Assembly (NCBI RefSeq): GCF_907163265.1
Contig: NZ_CAJQUM010000001.1
Coordinates: 2,852,001 to 2,916,000 of the forward strand
DNA from: Georgfuchsia toluolica
Lineage (GTDB): Bacteria; Pseudomonadota; Gammaproteobacteria; Burkholderiales; Rhodocyclaceae
DNA length: 64,000 bases
Reading direction: 5' to 3'
Numbering within the stretch: position 1 is the stretch's first letter; the number at the start of each line of letters is the position of its first letter. Positions 28,503-37,408 of this stretch are shown here, in pieces. The notes below the pieces were generated by a model. The model was not told where the DNA came from, ran no database searches, and was given only the letters and a program-made list of their open reading frames with translations. The position numbers were made by a program, and so were the translations under genes.

Positions 28503-31500
28503 ATGGCTAAAAGAACGACACATTTACGCACCCGCAACCGCTTGCTGGTGACAGCAGTTTCCACCTGTTTCGCGGTAAGCGCCCATGCACTGCCGACCGC
28601 TCCCACGGTGGTCAATGGCAGCGCCAGCTTCGCCCAGGCCGGCAACGTGCTCAACGTCACCAACAGCAACGGCGCCATCATCAACTGGAACACTTTTTCC
28701 ATCGGCGCCAACGAAACCACCCGCTTCATTCAGCCATCGGTTTCCAGCAGCGTCCTCAACCGCGTGCTGGCCAGCGATCCTTCCGTCATTCTTGGCACGC
28801 TTACCTCCAATGGCCGCGTCTTCCTGATCAATCCCAACGGCATTCTGGTCGGTCAGGGTGCCCGTGTCGACGTGGCCGGCTTCGTCGCCTCGACGCTGGA
28901 CATCAGCGACGCCAACTTTCTTGCCAACAAGCTCCAGTTCGACGCTACTCCCCATGCCGGCGGCGTTGTCAACCAGGGCAGCATTACTACCCCCAGCGGC
29001 GGCAGCGTCTATCTCGTCGCGCCCAATATCAGCAACGAAGGCATCATCACCACGCCGCAGGGCGAAACCGTTCTTGCCGCTGGTCAGACTATCACCCTGC
29101 TCGATACCGCTACGCCGGGGGTCAGCGTCGAGATAACGGGCGCCGCAGGCAATGCCACCAATCTGGGCCAGATCGTGGCCGATGCCGGCCGCATCGGCAT
29201 CGCCGGCGTGCTGGTCAAAAACTCCGGAACGTTGAATGCCTCCTCGGTGGTGAACGAAGGCGGCCGCATTTTCCTCAAGGCCAGCGGCAACATCGACACC
29301 ACCGCCACGTCCAGCATCGCCGCCGACGGTACCAACGGCGGCAACGTGGTGCTGGTTGCCGACGATACGGGCAGCTTTGCCGGTACGATCTCGGCGCGCG
29401 GCGACGTGCATGGCGGCTTGGTCGAAACCTCCGGCCATCGCACCCTGAGTGTATCGGGCTTGAAAGTGGACACGCGAGCCGCAGACGGCAGTGCGGGTAC
29501 CTGGCTGCTGGATCCGGCGGATGTGGTGATCGCTTACGGTGCCGCAACGGGGAATAGCAATTTTTCTCCAACAGGCAGCACATCGACCATCTATGATGGT
29601 GACATCAATGCTGCTCTGGTTAACAACAATGTCATCGTTGCGACTAGCGGCGGCAGCGGCGGCAGCGGCAATATCACGGTTAACGGCTATTCCGATCCGG
29701 GCGGCGCCGCCAATTTCATTACTTCTTCTTCGGTATCTGGCCAGCGCATGCTGACGCTCAATGCCGATGGCAATATCGACATCCATTCCGGCGCGTCGTT
29801 TTCGGGACGCTCGACAGCACCTTTGGCGCTTACCCTGACGGCCGGCGGCAGTATTACTCACGCCGGCAGCATATATAGCTACGGTGCGCCCGTGACACTG
29901 GTGGCGAACTGGGATGGCAGCACCTTGACTCCCGGCGTGGCCGCGACGCCCAATTGCGCCGGCAGCTACTGCGGCATTTCCGGCAGCGGCAGTATCAACA
30001 CCGATGGCTCCAGCGCTGGCCAAGCGGGCGGGAACATCAGCATTCGGGCCGCTGGCGACATCGATCTGAGTAATGTATCGGTTAGTGCTATCGGCAGTTC
30101 GGTTTATTACTCTCCCATAGCCGGGGGTGCGGGCGGCAATGTCAGCATCGCCAGCACCCAGGGCAACCTGACGACGGGATCTATCAACGTTTCCGGAGGC
30201 AGAGGCGGCGACGGCGCGTCAGGCGCCTCATCTTCCTCGCCCAATGGCGGCACCGGTGGCGTGGGCGGCGCGGGCGGCAGCATCAGCCTTTCTGCATCCG
30301 GCACCCTGACATTGCAGGGCAATAGCCTCAACGCCAGCGGCGGCAGTGGTGGTACGGGCGGTACCAGCTACTGGAACGGTTCCTACAGCGGTACCGGTGG
30401 CACCGGCGGTGCGGGCGGTAATGTCGGTACCCTCTCGCTGAGCGGCACATCCTTGACGCTGGCGGGTATCACGTTGAACTTCCAGGGTGGTCAGGGTGGC
30501 TCCGGTGGTTACGATGGCACCGGTTACGGCGCCACGGGCGCCGTGGGCGCCAGCAGTCCGATTGTGTTGAACATGGCCGGCGACATCGTGCTCACCGGCT
30601 ACAACTATGCCTATGGTCCGCAACTGGAACTGCTGGCGGGCAAGAGCATCGCCTTCGGCAATGCGACAACCAGCTACGGCTATCTCTACACCTACTACGG
30701 TACGCCAGCGACACTGGTAGCCAACTGGGATGGCAACACGACGACTCCTGGCGTGGCCGCGACGGGCAACTGCGCGGGAGGTGCACTCTGCGGCATTTTC
30801 GGCAGCGGCAGTCTCAACACAGCTGGCTACTATTCCGGCCAGTCCGGTGGCGACGTTACCCTCAAGGCAGCGGGCGATATCAACCTGACGCAGATATCGA
30901 TCTATGCTAATGGCAGTTCTGGCTCCTACGCCACATCCCTGGCTGGGGGAGCGGGCGGGAACGTCAGCATCGCTAGCACCCAGGGCAACTTGGCGGCAGG
31001 TTATGTCAATCTCTATGGTGGTTCTGGCGGCAGTGGCGCTTATGGCACTGCCGCCTCGCCCAACGGTGGCACGGGCGGCGTGGGCGGTGCGGGCGGCAGC
31101 ATCAGCCTGTCCACCCCGGGCACGCTGACATTGACCAACAGCATTTACGTCAATGGCGGCAGTGGCGGTGCGGGCAGCAGCGGTTATGACTATTGGGATT
31201 CCGCGACTTCAAGCTATATCTACACCGGCACTGGCGGCAACGGCGGGGCGGGCGGCAATGCCGGGTCTTTCTCCTACAGCGGGGAAACCTCGCTGGCGCT
31301 GGCGGGCGCGACGCTGGATTTCCGGGGTGGGGCCGGCGGTTCCGGCAGTACCTATGGCACGGCCAGCGGCACTACCGGCGTTGATGGAAGCGGCAGCCCG
31401 GTCATCCTCGCCACGACCGGCGACGTTGTAATCACCAATTCCAACACCGTCTACGGTTCGCAGATTGAACTGCTGGCCGGCAAGGGCATGACCTTTGGCA

Positions 31501-34500
31501 ATGCCACGACTTCCTACGGCTATCTCTACAGCTACGGCGCACCGCTGACGCTGATGGCCAACTGGGATGGCGTCAGCACGGCGGCGCCGGCGGTGGCGGC
31601 GACCGGGAATTGCACGGGGAGCAGCCTGTGCGGGATTTCCGGCAGCGGCAATATCTACACCAACGACTATTACTACTACGGCTACGGCCAGCCCGGAGGT
31701 GATATCAGCATCAAGGCGGCGGGCGACATCGATCTCTCGCAGGTATCGATTTATGCATACGGCAATTCCGGCTACTACGCCACTTCCCTGACCGGTGGTG
31801 CGGGCGGCAACGTCAGCATCGCCAGCACACAGGGCGACCTGACGCTGGGATATATCGATGCAGAGGGGGGTTATGGCGGCAGCGGCGCTTCGGGCACGTC
31901 CGTTTCGCCCAACGGCGGTACGGGCGGCGTGGGCGGTGTGGGTGGCAACGTCAATTTTTCCACGCCAGGCACGCTGACGTTGACCAGCAGCATCTACGCC
32001 AATGGCGGCAGTGGCGGCTCGGGCGGTGGTGGCTATTACTACTGGGACTCCGCGACGTCGAGCTACATCTACACCGGCACGGGCGGCAATGGCGGTGCGG
32101 GCGGCGTGGGCGGCAGCGTGAATGTAACGGCGCCATCGATTGCGGGCAGCTACGGCATTGACGTTTCCGGCGGCAGCGGCAGCTACGCCAGCTCTGGCAC
32201 GGGCAGCGCCACTGGCGGTGATGGCGGCAATGCCGGCAGCATCAATCTGGCCGTGACTGGCACACTGGTCACAGGCAATCTCACCGCCTCCGGCGGTTAC
32301 GGCGGCTCTGGTGCTTCGGGCACAGCCACTTCACTCAACGGCGGCATGGGCGGTACAGGCGGTGCGAGTGGCAGCATCAGCCTCACCACGCCGGGCACGC
32401 TCACCCTGACCGGCAGCATCTACGCCACCGGCGGCAGCGGCGGTTCGGGCGGCAGCGGTTATTACTATTGGGACTCCACGACGTCGAGCTACATCTACAC
32501 CGGCGCCGGCGGCAACGGCGGAGCGGGCGGCAATGCCGGCACTTTCGCCTACAGCGGTGAATCATCGCTGGCGCTGGCGGGCACGGACTTGAACTTCCAG
32601 GGTGGCCAGGGAGGCTCAGGTGGTTACGGTGTCAGCGCATACGCTGCCGATGGCGCGCTGGGCAGCAGCAGTCCGATCGTACTGGCCACGTCGGGTGACA
32701 TCATCCTGACCAATTCCAACTCTGCCTATGGCAGTCAGTTGTCGTTATTGGCTGGTAGGAGCATTAGCTTTGGCGATGCCACGACTGGTTATGGCTATCT
32801 CTATACCAACGACGCACCGGCGACCCTCATAGCCAACTGGGATGGCAACAAGGCGACCCCGGGCGTGGCGGCGACGGGTAACTGCGTGGGCGGCGCGTTG
32901 TGCGGCATTTCCGGCAGCGGCGACATCTACACCAACGACTACTATTATTCCGAAAGCTATTCTGGCTACGGCCAGGCCGGCGGGAACCTCAGCATTCAGG
33001 CGGCCGGCGATATCGACCTGAGCAACATATGGATCGAGACCTATGGCAATTCGGGGTACTACACCCCTTCCCTGACCGGTGGCGCGGGCGGCAATGTCAG
33101 CATTGTCAGCACGCAGGGCAACCTGACAGTGGGCTATATCGACGCCTCGGGCGGCTGGGGCGGCAGTGGTGTCTATGGCACGGCGGCCGCGCCCAATGGC
33201 GGTACGGGCGGCACGGGCGGCACCGGCGGCAGCATCACGCTGTCCACGCCGGGCACGCTCACCCTGACCGGCAGCATCTACGCCGAAGGTGGCGGCGGCG
33301 GTTATGGCGGGGATAGCTATTATTATTACGACTCCACGACCTCGACCTACATCTATACAGGGACGGGTGGCGACGGCGGTGCGGGCGGTGTGGGCGGCAG
33401 CGTGACTGTCAATGCCGCAAGCATTGACACAACGGCGGGCTACATCAGTGCTATCGGCGGCAGCGGCGGTTACGGTAGCACGTATGGTACTGCCGGCGGA
33501 AATGCCGGGATGAACGGGACCGGCGGATCGGTGTCCATCGGATCGACGGTCGGAGACATCGGCATCAGTGGAATCTCGGCCGGAGTGGTCCATGTTGCCG
33601 CGACGGGAAATCTTAGCCTGAACGGTATGCTCAGCAGCGATGCGAGCGGCGACGCGGTGGTGCTGGCGACGGGGGGCAATTTCAGCGATAACAGCGGTTG
33701 GGGCGGCATCTCGGCTCCCAACGGGCGCTGGCTGATCTATTCCGCCGACCCGATGTCGGATGACGTTACTGGGTTGGCATACGATTTCAAACAATACAAT
33801 GCTCTTTACAACTCCACTACTGTTCTAGGCAGCGGCAATGGTCTGCTCTACTCGCTCAACCCGAATCCGGTGGTGACGCTGGACAATCCCGGCGTGATAA
33901 CCAAAACCTATGACGGCACCGTCAATGCGCCGGCAGGATTTATTCCGCCGAACGTCACCAGCGTCTCACTGATTAATGGCGATAGCGGCACGGTTATCCT
34001 GGGCACAGCAGTTTATAACGATGCCCATGTGGCCTTGGCCAACAGCCTCCTGGTTGGATTTTCCCTGGGTGCGGTAACGGATAGCAACGGCAAGCCGGTC
34101 TACGGTTACCCAACCTTGTTCAATACCGCCGTGAGCGCCGGCATCACCCCGGCGCCATTGACATCGACGGCAATGATCGGCGGCGTGACGACGAAGATGT
34201 ATGACGGTACGGTATCGGCAACAGGCGCGACGCTGAGCGGGACGGTGGATGGCGCTGTCGCAGGCGACGTACTGACGCTCGACGCGAGCGGCCTGACCCT
34301 GGCCTACAACAGCGCCCACGTGGCGAGTGCCACCAGCATTGGCGCCACGGGCAGCGTGGGCTTTGCGATTGGCAGCAGCAGCGTGGGCAGCCAGACGACG
34401 GACTACAGCTTCACGGCGCCAGCCATCAGCCCTGTGGCGGGCGGCATCACGGTAGCGCCATTGACCGCAACGGCGGTGATTGGCGGTGCGACGACGAAGG

Positions 34501-36578
34501 TGTATGACGGTACTACGGCAGCCACGGGGGCGACGCTGAGCGGAACAGTGAATGGCGCTGTCGCGGGCGACGTACTGACGCTCGACGCGAGCGGTCTGAC
34601 GCTGGCCTACAACAGCGCTCACGTTGCAAGTGCTACGAGCATCAGTGCCACGGGCAGTCTCGGCCTCATGATCGGCAGCAGCAGTGCGGGCAGCCAGGTG
34701 ACGGACTACAGTTTCACCGGGCCGGTCCTCGGCAGCGTTGCAGGCAGCATCACCGCCAAGGCATTGACCTCGACCGCGAGCATTGGCGGCGCAACGACGA
34801 AGGTATATGACGGCACCGTTGCTGCGACGGGAGCAATGGTGAGCGGCAGCATAACGGGCGCGGTCGGTGGCGACACCCTGGCGCTTGATGCGAGCGGCCT
34901 GACGTTGGCTTACAACAGCGCGCACGTGGCGAATGCCACCAGCATTGGCGCCGCGGGCAGCATCAGTCTCACGATCAGCAGCAGCGCGGGCAGCCAGGCG
35001 ACGGACTACAGCTTCACGGCACCTGTCATCAGCCCCGTGGCGGGCAGCATCACGGCCAGGGGACTGACGATGAGCCTGACCAATACCGGCGTGACCAAAC
35101 CCTACGACGGTACGACGACGGCGAGCTTTACGCCGGCCTATAGCGTCAGTGGCCTGATCGGCGGCGACACGGCGGCCAGTTTCGCGACGACGGGCATGGC
35201 CTACAACGACGCGCACGTGGCGGGCGCCAGCCATGTGACGGCGAGCGGCTTGAGCCTCACCGGCATTGCCAGCGGCCTCGCCAGTCCCAGCCTGCCAAGT
35301 GACTATGGCTTGGGCGGCGTGACGACACTGAGCAGCGCAGCCGGCAGCGCCAGCATTACGCCGGCGGTATTGACGGTGAGCGGTGACTGGAGCACGCCAA
35401 CGAGCTGGATCGGCAATCTGTTGCCGCAAAACACCGACCTCCTCGGTGTATTGATTCCAGGCGGCACGAACGTGACGTTCGATGGCCTCGGCGGCCCGAC
35501 CAGCGTTCCCTATTTGACCAGTGCCGGCAAGTTCTCGATGACGGGTGGCGTTTTGACGGTTGCTGGCACCATCGATACCGTCGATTATGCGCAATCCGGC
35601 GGCGCCCTGACTGCCGCTAATGTCAATATCAACTCGGCCGGCGCCATCAACCAGACCGGCGGTTCGCTGACGACACCGACACTGACTACGGTATCGGTGG
35701 GCGGCACGACCCTCAACAGTGCCAATGCGATCGGCAGCATCCAGGCCAGCAACAGCGGCAGCGGCGACATAGCGCTGACCAACACTGGCGCCCTGTCGAT
35801 TGCCGGCATCAGCAATAGTGCGGGGAATATCAATATCAGCAATGCCGGGCCGATGTCCATGAATGAGAGCCAGGTCTATACCTCGACCGGCACGGTTACG
35901 CTGGCCGTGTTGAATGGCAGTTCACTGACGCTCGACAACGGCAGCCTCATCGAAGGCAATCAAGGGGTGTTTATCGGTAGCTCCGGTGTGAGTCTGGATC
36001 ACGCGAGCACGATCCAAACCGGGCCAGTCGCTACGGCAAATGTTGAAATGGTGACCAGCGAGGGCGATATCACGCTCGCCAGCGGTTCCACGATCAATGC
36101 GGGGCATGACGTGATTCTCACTCTCACCGGGCCGAATGCGCAGGTGGTGCTCAACGCCGTGCCGGGCCAATTGGCCTCGGCGGTCAGGACGGAGTCCGCA
36201 TCCAGCACGCACATCAACTTCCTTTCCCGCACATCGGGCGGCATAGTGATTGATGGCGTGCCGACTGCGACGACAGTCGCTGGCGGTTGCGGCTTTTATG
36301 CGAAGGGCAATCCTGCCACACCGGGCAACGGGCTCGAGATCGTCTATCCCGGATCCAATGCTACTGACGATAGTGCCGCAGCTCCTGCCGCTCAGGTGAT
36401 CGATCAGTACTTTGCGGAGGTAACCCAGACCACTTCTTCATCGGAGTCGACTGAGGTGACCGAGAAGACTGGCACTACTTCCGAAGACGACAAAAAGAAG
36501 AAGAAGGACGATAGCGGCAACAACGAAGGGAAAGACAACAATGAACATCACAATGGCAAAACCGGACAGTGTACTTAA
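28503..36578 (+). CDS. Giant TpsA exoprotein (filamentous-hemagglutinin type) with Gly-rich modules and YDG repeats
   Basis: The ATG at 28503 has GAGAGG six bases upstream and is preferred to 28485; the product is 2,691 residues. A signal peptide (cut near AHA-LP, residue 29) precedes the TPS secretion domain, with NRVL and the hallmark NPNGILVGQG near residues 110-120. Residues about 445-1700 are Gly/Ser/Thr/Tyr-rich modules of about 275 residues, each with a Cys pair (NCxGxxxCGI). Five YDG/MBG-like repeats of about 100 residues follow (about 1800-2290), then a beta-helix-like region and a charged Lys/Asp tail ending GQCT. It should be secreted through the TpsB pore and form a long surface or released fibre for adhesion or biofilm. 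No RGD, toxin or protease domain was recognised. Confidence 0.92.
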   Translation: MAKRTTHLRTRNRLLVTAVSTCFAVSAHALPTAPTVVNGSASFAQAGNVLNVTNSNGAIINWNTFSIGANETTRFIQPSVSSSVLNRVLASDPSVILGTLTSNGRVFLINPNGILVGQGARVDVAGFVASTLDISDANFLANKLQFDATPHAGGVVNQGSITTPSGGSVYLVAPNISNEGIITTPQGETVLAAGQTITLLDTATPGVSVEITGAAGNATNLGQIVADAGRIGIAGVLVKNSGTLNASSVVNEGGRIFLKASGNIDTTATSSIAADGTNGGNVVLVADDTGSFAGTISARGDVHGGLVETSGHRTLSVSGLKVDTRAADGSAGTWLLDPADVVIAYGAATGNSNFSPTGSTSTIYDGDINAALVNNNVIVATSGGSGGSGNITVNGYSDPGGAANFITSSSVSGQRMLTLNADGNIDIHSGASFSGRSTAPLALTLTAGGSITHAGSIYSYGAPVTLVANWDGSTLTPGVAATPNCAGSYCGISGSGSINTDGSSAGQAGGNISIRAAGDIDLSNVSVSAIGSSVYYSPIAGGAGGNVSIASTQGNLTTGSINVSGGRGGDGASGASSSSPNGGTGGVGGAGGSISLSASGTLTLQGNSLNASGGSGGTGGTSYWNGSYSGTGGTGGAGGNVGTLSLSGTSLTLAGITLNFQGGQGGSGGYDGTGYGATGAVGASSPIVLNMAGDIVLTGYNYAYGPQLELLAGKSIAFGNATTSYGYLYTYYGTPATLVANWDGNTTTPGVAATGNCAGGALCGIFGSGSLNTAGYYSGQSGGDVTLKAAGDINLTQISIYANGSSGSYATSLAGGAGGNVSIASTQGNLAAGYVNLYGGSGGSGAYGTAASPNGGTGGVGGAGGSISLSTPGTLTLTNSIYVNGGSGGAGSSGYDYWDSATSSYIYTGTGGNGGAGGNAGSFSYSGETSLALAGATLDFRGGAGGSGSTYGTASGTTGVDGSGSPVILATTGDVVITNSNTVYGSQIELLAGKGMTFGNATTSYGYLYSYGAPLTLMANWDGVSTAAPAVAATGNCTGSSLCGISGSGNIYTNDYYYYGYGQPGGDISIKAAGDIDLSQVSIYAYGNSGYYATSLTGGAGGNVSIASTQGDLTLGYIDAEGGYGGSGASGTSVSPNGGTGGVGGVGGNVNFSTPGTLTLTSSIYANGGSGGSGGGGYYYWDSATSSYIYTGTGGNGGAGGVGGSVNVTAPSIAGSYGIDVSGGSGSYASSGTGSATGGDGGNAGSINLAVTGTLVTGNLTASGGYGGSGASGTATSLNGGMGGTGGASGSISLTTPGTLTLTGSIYATGGSGGSGGSGYYYWDSTTSSYIYTGAGGNGGAGGNAGTFAYSGESSLALAGTDLNFQGGQGGSGGYGVSAYAADGALGSSSPIVLATSGDIILTNSNSAYGSQLSLLAGRSISFGDATTGYGYLYTNDAPATLIANWDGNKATPGVAATGNCVGGALCGISGSGDIYTNDYYYSESYSGYGQAGGNLSIQAAGDIDLSNIWIETYGNSGYYTPSLTGGAGGNVSIVSTQGNLTVGYIDASGGWGGSGVYGTAAAPNGGTGGTGGTGGSITLSTPGTLTLTGSIYAEGGGGGYGGDSYYYYDSTTSTYIYTGTGGDGGAGGVGGSVTVNAASIDTTAGYISAIGGSGGYGSTYGTAGGNAGMNGTGGSVSIGSTVGDIGISGISAGVVHVAATGNLSLNGMLSSDASGDAVVLATGGNFSDNSGWGGISAPNGRWLIYSADPMSDDVTGLAYDFKQYNALYNSTTVLGSGNGLLYSLNPNPVVTLDNPGVITKTYDGTVNAPAGFIPPNVTSVSLINGDSGTVILGTAVYNDAHVALANSLLVGFSLGAVTDSNGKPVYGYPTLFNTAVSAGITPAPLTSTAMIGGVTTKMYDGTVSATGATLSGTVDGAVAGDVLTLDASGLTLAYNSAHVASATSIGATGSVGFAIGSSSVGSQTTDYSFTAPAISPVAGGITVAPLTATAVIGGATTKVYDGTTAATGATLSGTVNGAVAGDVLTLDASGLTLAYNSAHVASATSISATGSLGLMIGSSSAGSQVTDYSFTGPVLGSVAGSITAKALTSTASIGGATTKVYDGTVAATGAMVSGSITGAVGGDTLALDASGLTLAYNSAHVANATSIGAAGSISLTISSSAGSQATDYSFTAPVISPVAGSITARGLTMSLTNTGVTKPYDGTTTASFTPAYSVSGLIGGDTAASFATTGMAYNDAHVAGASHVTASGLSLTGIASGLASPSLPSDYGLGGVTTLSSAAGSASITPAVLTVSGDWSTPTSWIGNLLPQNTDLLGVLIPGGTNVTFDGLGGPTSVPYLTSAGKFSMTGGVLTVAGTIDTVDYAQSGGALTAANVNINSAGAINQTGGSLTTPTLTTVSVGGTTLNSANAIGSIQASNSGSGDIALTNTGALSIAGISNSAGNINISNAGPMSMNESQVYTSTGTVTLAVLNGSSLTLDNGSLIEGNQGVFIGSSGVSLDHASTIQTGPVATANVEMVTSEGDITLASGSTINAGHDVILTLTGPNAQVVLNAVPGQLASAVRTESASSTHINFLSRTSGGIVIDGVPTATTVAGGCGFYAKGNPATPGNGLEIVYPGSNATDDSAAAPAAQVIDQYFAEVTQTTSSSESTEVTEKTGTTSEDDKKKKKDDSGNNEGKDNNEHHNGKTGQCT
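29840..33600 (+). repeat. Long coding tandem modules in tpsA
   Basis: Anchor words recur: ANWDG at about 29905, 30720, 31557 and 32832 (steps 815, 837 and 1275 bp), and IASTQG/IVSTQG at about 30140, 30965, 31815 and 33100. The third step is longer by about 440 bp because a half module (from about 32130) has been added. Each unit ends in Gly-rich segments such as GGTGGVGGAGG and TGTGGNGGAGG. Copies are similar but not identical, so the array is not recent. Confidence 0.85.
33895..35370 (+). repeat. Five YDG/MBG-type repeats in tpsA
   Basis: The motif K(T/M/V/P)YDGT occurs at about 33904, 34195, 34498, 34802 and 35097, giving units of about 291-304 bp. Units two to four are the closest to each other (DASGLTLAYNSAHV recurs nearly unchanged). 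In other exoproteins YDG and MBG repeats form stacked beta-sandwich stalks. Confidence 0.85.
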
Positions 36579-37206
36579 GCTACTGCTGATCACGCTGGCC
36601 TTCGCGGCGGGCAACGCCTTCGCTGCCGTGGGCGAGGTGGCGAACCTGTCGGGAACGCTGTCGGTCAAGCGTGCCGACGGAACTTCCAGGTTGCTGGCGG
36701 TGAAGTCCGAAGTGCACCCCGGCGATACGTTGGCAACCGAGGCGGGCACCTATGCTCGCGTCAAGTTCATCGATGGCGGTGAGGTCGTACTGCGTCCCGG
36801 TACCCAGGTCAAGGTCGATGCTTTTTCCTACGACCAGGCCAAGCCGGCGGACGATAATCAGGTGATCAGCCTGTTGAAGGGCGGCCTGCGTGCCATCACC
36901 GGCTTTCTCGGCAAGCGCAACAGGGAAAAAGTAAGCTATATCACGCCGACGGCGACTATCGGTATCCGCGGCACCAATCTCGGTGCCCAGTTGGATGCTG
37001 ATAACGGGTTGCACGTCGATGTGGCGGAAGGCGCCGTGGTGGTCATCAACAAAGGCGGACAGCTGGAGGTGAGCGTTGGCCAGTTTGCCTTCGTCAAGAG
37101 CGTTGATGCGCCGCCGACGCTGATGGTGGGTGGCAAGAAGGTGGAAGTACCGCAGAACATCGGTAGCGGCATCGGCAAGGACAAGGGCGCGTCCTGCTCG
37201 ATGTAA
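36541..37206 (+). CDS. FecR-domain periplasmic protein of the TPS locus
   Basis: The 221-residue protein starts at ATG 36541 behind GAAGGGAAAG and overlaps tpsA by 38 bp, implying coupled translation. It has a signal peptide (LLLITLAFAAGNAFA) and a FecR domain of about residues 35-180: SGTLSVKRADG, VHPGDTLATEAGTYARVKFIDGGEVVLRPGT, then TPTATIGIRGTN, a well-conserved FecR-fold segment. There is no sigma factor or anti-sigma transmembrane layout, so it is not a classical FecR signalling protein; an adhesin-associated periplasmic or surface role is likelier. One cysteine lies next to the C-terminus (ASCSM), as in the tail of TpsA (GQCT). Confidence 0.88.
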   Translation: MNITMAKPDSVLKLLLITLAFAAGNAFAAVGEVANLSGTLSVKRADGTSRLLAVKSEVHPGDTLATEAGTYARVKFIDGGEVVLRPGTQVKVDAFSYDQAKPADDNQVISLLKGGLRAITGFLGKRNREKVSYITPTATIGIRGTNLGAQLDADNGLHVDVAEGAVVVINKGGQLEVSVGQFAFVKSVDAPPTLMVGGKKVEVPQNIGSGIGKDKGASCSM

Positions 37207-37214
37207 AGATCGCT

Positions 37215-37255
37215 CCGCAAGCGGGAATCAGTTGCTGGGCGCAGCCCGCTTGCGT
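37215..37255 (+). terminator. Hairpin downstream of the TPS operon
   Basis: A perfect 10-bp stem, CGCAAGCGGG (37216-37225) with CCCGCTTGCG (37245-37254), encloses a 19-nt loop and starts 9 bp after the fecR-like stop. There is no T run after it, so it is either a factor-dependent end or a 3'-stabilising structure. Confidence 0.5.
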
Positions 37256-37408
37256 GGGAAGAACGAAACTTAACGAGTAATGCCGGGGGTTTGGCGCACT
37301 AAATGCGATTGGAATCGAAGGTCCCCTGCCGCATCCTGATCACTCGGGGTGCGCTTAGTTGCGGCAAAGTCTATATCATTCGCCCGCACGCTTGGCCCGA
37401 ATAATCCC

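Noticed and set aside
28524-30023. Open frame of 499 codons on the minus strand opposite the TPS domain
   Set aside because: Composition is an antisense shadow of tpsA, whose TPS domain and signal peptide are unmistakable.
29840-35370. Regular repeats that might suggest a CRISPR or satellite array
   Set aside because: The units are 300-830 bp, stay in frame and code for Gly-rich or YDG protein modules.
33966-35594. Open frame of 542 codons on the minus strand inside tpsA
   Set aside because: It mirrors the YDG repeats of tpsA on the opposite strand; it is Arg/Ala/His-rich with no domain and no ribosome site, as expected of antisense frames in GC-rich repetitive genes.
36541-37206. Classical FecR anti-sigma/sigma signalling system
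   Set aside because: No FecI-type sigma factor, no TonB receptor, and the protein has a cleavable signal peptide and no cytoplasmic anti-sigma domain.
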